From: Methylobacterium sp. | Lineage (GTDB): Bacteria; Pseudomonadota; Alphaproteobacteria; Rhizobiales; Beijerinckiaceae | Assembly (NCBI GenBank): GCA_021154065.1 | Contig: JAJKJG010000103.1 | Span: 1 to 13,384 of the forward strand | Direction: 5' to 3' | DNA length: 13,384 nt | Shown: positions 8,588 through 13,384 of the stretch, piece by piece | How positions within the stretch are numbered: the first letter of the stretch is position 1 | Layout of the letters: every line of letters begins with the position of its first letter | Notes under the pieces: generated by a model | Seen by the model: only the letters and a program-made list of their open reading frames with translations | What the model was told of the DNA's origin: nothing | Databases searched by the model: none | Program-made: the position numbers and the translations under genes

Positions 8588-9409
8588 ATGAGCACGAGCA
8601 CCCTCGCCGCCCCTACTCGAGACGGCTTTCGCACACCGATCCCCTTCCGCGGCGGCGGCTTCGCACCCGGCACGAACCTCCTGCTGTCGATTGCCGGCCT
8701 CGGCGCTTTCCTCCTCCTGTGGCAGCTCGCCTTCGCGATGCGGTGGGTGAACCCGGTGCTGCTGCCGGGCCCGATCGAGGTCGCGCGCGCCTTCGCCAAG
8801 CTCGCGATGTCGGGCGAGCTCGCCGCCCATCTTGCCGCCTCCTTGTCCCGCATCGCGATCGGCTGGGCGCTCGGCGTCGCCGGCGGCGTCGCGCTCGGCG
8901 TCGCGATCGGCCTCTCGACGATCGCGCGCTCGATCGGCATCCCGGGCGTCAACGCCCTCTTCCCGATCCCGAAGATCGCGATCATGCCGATCCTGATCCT
9001 GTGGCTCGGCATCGGCGAATCCTCCAAGGTCGCGACGATCGCGCTTGGCGTGTTCTTCCCGATGGCGGTCGCGACCTTCGCGGCGATCGACGACGTGCCG
9101 CGCAACCTCGTGCGCATGGCGCAAAGCTTCGGCGTCCCGTTCGCGGACGTCGTCCGCAAGGTGCTCCTGCCGGGCGCGCTGCCCGGCATCCTGTCGGGCT
9201 TCCGGATCTCGGCCTCGATCGCGCTCCTGCTCGTCGTCGCTGCCGAGATGATCGGCGCCGACCGCGGCATCGGGGCCTTCGTCATGCAGGCCGGCAACCT
9301 GATGCAGACCGACCAGCTGCTTGCCGGCGTCGCCGTGCTGTCCATCCTCGGGCTCGTGATCGGCGTCGGGCTGTCGCGGCTCGAGCGCGCGCTTCTGTCC
9401 TGGCGCTAG
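8588..9409 (+). CDS. ABC transporter permease (SsuC/TauC-like)
   Basis: Inner-membrane permease (273 residues) for the transporter encoded at 6035-7833. About six membrane segments are visible, near 31-50, 85-108, 128-142, 148-166, 207-222 and 244-263. The cytoplasmic EAA-type loop, which contacts the ATPase, is AQSFGVPFADVVRKVLLPGA at 178-197. Length and layout fit the BPD_transp_1 family. ATG 8588 has only a weak ribosome site (GGGCCCTGAG), and repeat copy D ends just upstream, so expression may depend on read-through from the upstream genes. The FAD oxidoreductase gene begins 4 bases after its stop, so they are co-translated. Alternative starts further in would cut the first membrane segment. 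Confidence 0.92.
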   Translation: MSTSTLAAPTRDGFRTPIPFRGGGFAPGTNLLLSIAGLGAFLLLWQLAFAMRWVNPVLLPGPIEVARAFAKLAMSGELAAHLAASLSRIAIGWALGVAGGVALGVAIGLSTIARSIGIPGVNALFPIPKIAIMPILILWLGIGESSKVATIALGVFFPMAVATFAAIDDVPRNLVRMAQSFGVPFADVVRKVLLPGALPGILSGFRISASIALLLVVAAEMIGADRGIGAFVMQAGNLMQTDQLLAGVAVLSILGLVIGVGLSRLERALLSWR

Positions 9410-9413
9410 CGCG

Positions 9414-10769
9414 ATGATCCGCGAGCCCGCCCGCGCCGTGCCGGTGCTTGCCGAGCACGATATCGTCGTCCTCGGCGGCGGCCCGGCCGGGATCGCGGCG
9501 GCGGCTGCGGCCGCACGCCAGGGCGCCGACGTGCTCCTCGTCGAGCGCTACGGCTTCCTCGGCGGCATGGGGACGGCCGGCGGGGTGACGAACTTCGCCG
9601 GGCTCTACGCCCTGTCGCATGGCGAGACGCGGCAGGTCGTGCACGGCATCGCCGACGAGCTTCTCGATCGCATCGACCGCCTCGGCGGCCTGAACGCGCC
9701 GCAGCAGGGGCTTCAGGGCCGCATCACCGTGCGCTCCTACGACGTCTCGGCCTACAAATGCGCCGCCGACGATCTCCTGCTCTCGTGTGGCGCGAAGCTC
9801 CTGTTCCATGCCTTAGCAGTCGATGCCGCGATGGACGGCGACCGCATCGCGGCGCTGATCGTCGAGACGAAGTCCGGCCGCCGGGCACTTTGCGCCAGGC
9901 TCTTCATCGACTGCTCCGGCGACGCCGATCTTTCGGCCCGCGCCGGCGTGCCGTTCGCGCTCGGCGACGGGCACGGCAGCGGCCTGTTTCCGACGACGAT
10001 GTTCCGGGTCGGCAGCGTCGATGCCGACAACGCGCTCGCCGCGGTCGGCGAGTTCAAGGCCATCGACCGCCTCATGGACGAGGCGGCAAGCCGCGGCGCC
10101 TACCGCTTCCCGCGCGCCGGGGCCGTGGTGCGCCCGCAGAAGAACCCGACCGAGTGGCGCATCAACGTCACGCAAATCCGCAACCGCGACGGCCGCGCCA
10201 TGGACGGGACCGATGCGCTGCAGCTGAGCGAGGGCGAGATCGAGGGCCGCCGCCAGGTGCGGGAGTATTTCCGCTTCCTCACGAGCGAGGTGCCGGGCTT
10301 CGAGAACGCGCACATCGTCGAGATCGCGCCCCAGGTCGGCATCCGCGAGACCCGGCGGATCGAGGGCGCCTACCAGATTTCCGGCGAGGACATCCTCGGC
10401 TGCGCCGATTTCGACGACGCCATCGGCGTCAACGCCTGGCCGATGGAGCTGCACCTCGAGGGCCGCATCGAATGGCGCTTCTTCCCGGACGGCAGCCGCG
10501 GCTGGTGCGCTCTGCCCTACCGCATGCTCGTGCCGACGAGCGTGTCCAATCTCCTCGTCGCCGGGCGCTGCGCCGCGATGACCCATGAGGGCCAGTCGGC
10601 GGCGCGCGCCAGCGGCGCCTGCTTCGCCATGGGGCAAGCCGCCGGTACCGCCGCGGCGCTGGCGCTTGCCGCCGGCACGGCGCCAGCGAGCGTCGACGTC
10701 GCCGCACTGCAGCGCCGACTCGAGCGCGACGGCGCCTTCCTTGGAAACCAAGCCGCCGTGGCGAGTTAG
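9414..10769 (+). CDS. FAD-dependent oxidoreductase (FAD_oxidored, PF12831-like)
   Basis: A 451-residue flavoprotein of the FAD-dependent dehydrogenase type found in catabolic and transport clusters; the substrate is unknown. The dinucleotide-binding fold is at the N-terminus: DIVVLGGGPAGIAAAAAAAR at 16-35 and Glu44 in LLVERYGFLGG. A second FAD-contact region is FIDCSGDADLSARAGVPF at 164-181. QVGIRETRRIEG at 307-318 and LVAGRCAAMTHEGQSAAR at 381-398 complete the family pattern. No signal peptide or membrane segment is seen, so it is cytoplasmic. It is joined to the permease gene with a 4-base gap, which suggests it acts on the imported compound. There is no visible heme, flavodoxin or ferredoxin partner, so the electron acceptor is unknown. 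Confidence 0.88.
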   Translation: MIREPARAVPVLAEHDIVVLGGGPAGIAAAAAAARQGADVLLVERYGFLGGMGTAGGVTNFAGLYALSHGETRQVVHGIADELLDRIDRLGGLNAPQQGLQGRITVRSYDVSAYKCAADDLLLSCGAKLLFHALAVDAAMDGDRIAALIVETKSGRRALCARLFIDCSGDADLSARAGVPFALGDGHGSGLFPTTMFRVGSVDADNALAAVGEFKAIDRLMDEAASRGAYRFPRAGAVVRPQKNPTEWRINVTQIRNRDGRAMDGTDALQLSEGEIEGRRQVREYFRFLTSEVPGFENAHIVEIAPQVGIRETRRIEGAYQISGEDILGCADFDDAIGVNAWPMELHLEGRIEWRFFPDGSRGWCALPYRMLVPTSVSNLLVAGRCAAMTHEGQSAARASGACFAMGQAAGTAAALALAAGTAPASVDVAALQRRLERDGAFLGNQAAVAS

Positions 10770-10793
10770 AGACATTGCGACCACCACAGCCGG

Positions 10794-10888
10794 GTCGTCC
10801 CGGAAGCCGCAAAGCGGCTATCCGGGGCCCATAGCGCTGGCGCCTCGGGGTGGATCCCGGCTCTTCGCTTCGCTACGGCCGGGATGAC
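10794..10888. repeat. Second-family intergenic inverted repeat
   Basis: Arms at 10794-10831 (GTCGTCCCGGAAGCCGCAAA start) and about 10851-10888 (ends CTACGGCCGGGATGAC) are imperfect reverse complements. The type is unrelated to copies A-E and resembles the 'CCCGG...CCGGGATGAC' repeats scattered in rhizobial-type genomes. It fills the gap between the oxidoreductase and Bug genes and may act as a transcription or mRNA-stability boundary. A degenerate relative lies near 5941-5970. Confidence 0.8.
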
Positions 10889-10925
10889 TTGAGATCAGTT
10901 GGGAAAAAAGGGGGAGAGACGCGCC

Positions 10926-11903
10926 ATGGATCGCCGCCAACTCTTGAAGGCGCTCGGCACGCTGCCGGTCGCCTCCGCCCTCCCCGCCCTGGCGCAGGGG
11001 GACTGGCCGACGCGCAACGTCACCATGATCGTCCCCTTCCCGCCTGGCGGGCAGGCGGATCTTGCGGCGCGGCCGGTCGCGGCGGCGCTGGAGAAGATCT
11101 TCGGGCGCGGCGTCATCGTCGAGAACCGCGGCGGCGCCGGCGGCGGCGTCGGCAACGCTGCCGCGGCCAGGGCCGAGCCCGACGGCTACACGCTGTTGAT
11201 GACGCTGTCCTCGCTCGCCGTGCTGCCCGAGGCCGACCGGCTGTTCGAGCGCAAGCCCGCCTACGAGGTGGCGCAGCTCGCGCCGGTGGCGCGCGTGCTC
11301 GCCGACCCGACGCTGCTCGCGATCCCGGCCGACGCGCCCTGGAAGACGCTCAAGGACTTCGTCGAGGACGCGAAGAAGCGCCCCGGCGAGATCCCCTACG
11401 GCTCGTCGGGTCCCTACGGCACGCTGCACGTGTCGATGGAGATGTTCGCCGCCGAGGCCGGGATCAAGCTGCTGCATGTCCCCTATCGCGGCGCCGGACC
11501 TGCCGTGACGGCGCTGCTTTCCGGCCAGATCAAGGCGCTCGCCTCGGCGCCCGGCGTGCTGAAGCCCCAGGTCGACGAGGGCAAGCTGCGCGTGCTCGCG
11601 AACTGGGGCGCCGAGCGCGTGCCGAGCTTCCCCGACCTGCCGACCTTCAAGGAGCTCGGCTACCCGAATGTCGAGTTCTACATCTGGGCCGGCCTGTTCG
11701 CGCCGAAGGGCGTGCCCGAGCCGATCGTGACGCGCCTGCGCGCGGCGATGCGGCAGGCGATGAGCGACCCCGCCGTCGTGCGCGTGTTCGAGAACGCCGG
11801 CAGCCCGCCGGCCTATCAGGACGCGCCGGACTTTTCCCGCTTCGTCGAGACCGACAGCGCGCGGCTGATCGCGGCGGTGAAGAAGATCGGCAAGGTCGAG
11901 TGA
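10926..11903 (+). CDS. Bug/TctC-family tripartite tricarboxylate transporter binding protein
   Basis: Periplasmic binding protein of the Bug/TctC family (325 residues), which captures carboxylates such as citrate-like, nicotinate-like or aromatic acids. The signal is MDRRQLLKALGTLPVASALP with ALAQ cleavage near 23; the RRQLLK stretch is close to a Tat motif. Family hallmarks are IVPFPPGGQADLAARP at 35-50, ENRGGAGGGVGNAAAA at 66-81, PDGYTLL at 85-91 and HVPYRGAGPAV at 184-194. ATG 10926 is chosen over the TTG at 10899 because GGGGGAGAG lies about 7 bases upstream and the signal starts there. No tctA or tctB membrane genes are nearby, so it is an orphan that may serve distant membrane subunits or a sensory role. 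It lies after a repeat and may have its own promoter. Confidence 0.93.
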   Translation: MDRRQLLKALGTLPVASALPALAQGDWPTRNVTMIVPFPPGGQADLAARPVAAALEKIFGRGVIVENRGGAGGGVGNAAAARAEPDGYTLLMTLSSLAVLPEADRLFERKPAYEVAQLAPVARVLADPTLLAIPADAPWKTLKDFVEDAKKRPGEIPYGSSGPYGTLHVSMEMFAAEAGIKLLHVPYRGAGPAVTALLSGQIKALASAPGVLKPQVDEGKLRVLANWGAERVPSFPDLPTFKELGYPNVEFYIWAGLFAPKGVPEPIVTRLRAAMRQAMSDPAVVRVFENAGSPPAYQDAPDFSRFVETDSARLIAAVKKIGKVE

Positions 11904-11919
11904 AGAGGTGTTTATCTGG

Positions 11920-12072
11920 GCCGCCCACCCAACCCCTCATCCTGAGCTGCGAGCCGAAGGCGAGCCTCGAAGGACGCAAACCCGCTGGTGCGGCGCCCGA
12001 CCGCCGGTGCGTGCTTCGAGGCTCGTCGCTACGCTCCTCGCACCTCAGCATGAGGAGAGTTGGGGCGGCTCA
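11920..12072. repeat. Intergenic inverted repeat, copy E (longest, with extended arms)
   Basis: Inner arms at about 11935-11980 (CCTCATCCTGAGCTGCGAGC start) and 12004-12055 (GGTGCGTGCTTCGAGG start) face each other across about 23 bases. Complementarity extends outwards: GGCCGCCCACCCAACCCC near 11920-11937 against AGTTGGGGCGGCTC near 12059-12072. The whole is a roughly 150-base hairpin, with the order of arms as in copy C. It fills the gap between the Bug and FAH-family genes, probably limiting read-through. Confidence 0.9.
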
Positions 12073-12148
12073 TCCATTTGGCGAGCCCGCGATGAACGCG
12101 CTTCCTCGCGGCCGATATCAAGACTGTGCCAAACACTGAGGAGCAGCC

Positions 12149-13012
12149 ATGAAATTCGCGACCTTCGCCCATGACGGGCGCGAGCAGGTCGGCATCGTCG
12201 ACGAGGGCGCGGGCCGCCTTCATCCGCTCGCGGCGGCGGGCGACATGCTCGACCTCATCGCCCGCTACGATGCCCTGAAGAGCGGGCTGGCGCCGCAGGG
12301 CGACGGCCTCCCACTCGCCGAGGTCAAGCTCAAGGCGCCGATCCCGCGGCCGGCGCGCAACATCGTCTGCGTCGGCAAGAACTACCGCGAGCACGCCAAG
12401 GAATTCTCGCAGTCGGGCTTCGAGGCCGGCGCCGTCAAGGGCGCCGAGATCTACGACTACCCGGCGGTGTTCACCAAGATGCCGTCGAGCGTCACCGAGC
12501 CCGGCGCGACGGTGCCGCTGCACGGCCACATCACGCAAAGCGTCGACTACGAGGCCGAGCTGACGCTCGTCATCGGCAAGGGCGGGCGCGACATCGCCAA
12601 GGGCGACGCCTACGCCCATGTCTTCGGCTACACGATCGTCAACGACGTGACGGCGCGCGACCGGCAGCGCAACCACAAGCAATGGTTCCTCGGCAAGGCG
12701 CTCGACGGCTTCTGCCCGATGGGGCCGTGGATCGCGACCGCCGACGAGGTCAACCCTGAGAACCTCGACGTCAAATGCTGGGTCAACGGCGAGCTGCGCC
12801 AGGACGCGAACACGCGCGACCTCATCTTCGACATCCCGACGCTGATCGCGACGATCTCGGCCGGGCTGACGCTTCAGCCCGGGGACCTCATCGCGACCGG
12901 CACGCCGGCCGGCGTCGGCATCGGCTTTTCCCCGCCGAAATTCCTGAAGAGCGGCGACACGGTCCGGATCGCGATCTCCGGCATCGGCGAGCTCGAGAAC
13001 CGTTTCGCCTGA
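12149..13012 (+). CDS. Fumarylacetoacetate hydrolase family protein
   Basis: A 287-residue cytosolic enzyme of the FAH superfamily, metal-dependent C-C bond hydrolases, decarboxylases or hydratases in catabolism. The C-terminal domain is complete: IVCVGKNYREHAKE at 72-85 (active-site His82), DYEAELTLVIGK at 133-144 with metal-ligand Glu135 and Glu137, NDVTARD at 165-171 with Asp166, Lys183 in LGKALDGFCPMGPW, and ATGTPAGVGIGF at 249-260. The N-terminal domain is short, as in 2-hydroxyhepta-diene-dioate and acylpyruvase types. ATG 12149 has GAGGAG 5-6 bases upstream. The reaction is not assignable from sequence; it could act on a ring-cleavage or acylpyruvate product. It is separated from the Bug gene by repeat copy E. 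Confidence 0.92.
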   Translation: MKFATFAHDGREQVGIVDEGAGRLHPLAAAGDMLDLIARYDALKSGLAPQGDGLPLAEVKLKAPIPRPARNIVCVGKNYREHAKEFSQSGFEAGAVKGAEIYDYPAVFTKMPSSVTEPGATVPLHGHITQSVDYEAELTLVIGKGGRDIAKGDAYAHVFGYTIVNDVTARDRQRNHKQWFLGKALDGFCPMGPWIATADEVNPENLDVKCWVNGELRQDANTRDLIFDIPTLIATISAGLTLQPGDLIATGTPAGVGIGFSPPKFLKSGDTVRIAISGIGELENRFA

Positions 13013-13033
13013 CCGCGGCCCATGCGCCTTTAG

Positions 13034-13057
13034 CCTCGCGGCCTTCTCGGCCCGAGG
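13034..13057 (+). terminator. Possible hairpin terminator after the FAH-family gene
   Basis: CCTCG and GGCC at 13034-13044 face GGCC and CGAGG at 13049-13057 with a short loop and a small bulge. The hairpin begins about 20 bases after the FAH stop. There is no T-tract, so it is at best a weak or factor-assisted terminator. Confidence 0.3.
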
Positions 13058-13139
13058 GGATGATCGAGAGCGCATCCGCGAACCCCCGAGGGTGCGGGAG
13101 GCCTGGCCCGTGCCCGCGTCCGAACGGACGTGCGCACAA

Positions 13140-13160
13140 GGGTGGGATGGGTGGGTTGGG
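13140..13160 (+). other. G-quadruplex-forming motif
   Basis: Five GGG tracts separated by loops of 1, 2, 1 and 2 bases (T, AT, T, TT) on the plus strand. This exceeds the usual rule of four G3 tracts with loops of 1-7 bases. It begins 3 bases after the end of the palindrome at 13110-13137. Structure is predicted from pattern only. Confidence 0.75.
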
Positions 13161-13384
13161 TTCCGCCCGGATGCCGAGCCGAACCAGACCTCCCGCGCGG
13201 CGCTTTTGGTCCCTGGCCTCGCGCTTCGGCGTCTTGCATGACCGTTGCCGGTCGAAAGTCGCCTTAAGTGCGCCCGCACGGACGTTTTTCACCGGGACGG
13301 GCGAGGCCGCCGCCAGGATGCCGGGCGGCGCGCCCATGATCGCGCCGGAGACCGGGAGGCGGAGAACCCTGAGACACCGCCTTG

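Larger units (their letters stand above)
13016..13384. other. 369-bp right end with no convincing gene
   Basis: No frame on either strand has a ribosome site or a recognised domain; the open frames here are Arg/Pro-rich shadows. Structure is present instead: a hairpin at 13034-13057, a 28-base imperfect palindrome at 13110-13137, and a five-tract G-run motif at 13140-13160. I see no tRNA or rRNA. The segment may be a conserved non-coding element or the edge of an unseen gene. Confidence 0.55.

Noticed and set aside
6979..9345. 788-codon minus-strand open frame across the ATPase, toxin-antitoxin and permease genes
   Set aside because: It is the shadow of several well-recognised plus-strand genes, and has no domain of its own.
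10899..10925. TTG start giving nine more residues on the Bug protein
   Set aside because: The extra residues MGKKGERRA precede a complete signal peptide, and ATG 10926 has its own ribosome site.
12029..13279. 416-codon minus-strand open frame over the FAH gene and right end
   Set aside because: Most of it is antisense to the FAH-family gene and the rest is Arg/Pro-rich non-coding sequence; no ribosome site or fold.

Overview
The window is GC-rich, gene-dense alphaproteobacterial DNA, most likely Hyphomicrobiales (Rhizobiales). The evidence is strong third-position G/C, catabolic and transport genes typical of soil rhizobial relatives, and five copies of a 'CCTCATCCTGAGGTGCGAG...CTCGAAGGACGCA' intergenic repeat like those common in that order. 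The genus cannot be fixed from the sequence.

Left half (1-5613, all on the minus strand): aerobic benzoate degradation by the box (benzoyl-CoA epoxidation) pathway. In transcription order it holds benzoate-CoA ligase (5613-4072), an alpha/beta hydrolase (3858-3037), a DUF309 protein (about 2947-2516, probably starting further upstream), boxC (2474-795) and the 5' part of boxB (620 to beyond the left edge). The ligase makes benzoyl-CoA, BoxB with BoxA epoxidises it, and BoxC hydrolytically opens the ring. boxA, boxD and the regulator gene boxR are not in the window. A TGCA-N6-TGCA site lies over a predicted -10 box just upstream of boxC, which is the operator form known for BoxR/BzdR-type regulators.

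Right half (6035-13012, all on the plus strand): a transport and catabolism cluster of unknown substrate. It holds an NMT1/SsuA-type ABC binding protein, its ATPase, a higBA-like toxin-antitoxin pair, the ABC permease, an FAD-dependent oxidoreductase, a Bug/TctC-type binding protein without its membrane partners, and a fumarylacetoacetate-hydrolase-family enzyme. The toxin-antitoxin pair plus a repeat sit between the ATPase and permease genes and split what looks like one ABC operon. The two halves diverge from a 421-bp intergenic region (5614-6034).

Intergenic DNA is dominated by large inverted repeats (659-780, 3901-4041, 5793-5907, 8475-8566, 11920-12072) and one copy of a second repeat family (10794-10888). 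The last 369 bases carry no convincing gene but hold a strong G-quadruplex motif beside a 28-bp imperfect palindrome. The most interesting signals are the boxC operator overlapping the upstream stop codon, the leaderless-looking toxin promoter with a palindrome in its spacer, the DUF309 gene whose conserved N-terminus has no canonical start codon, and the structured right end. I did not find clear evidence for a wholly new multi-gene system.
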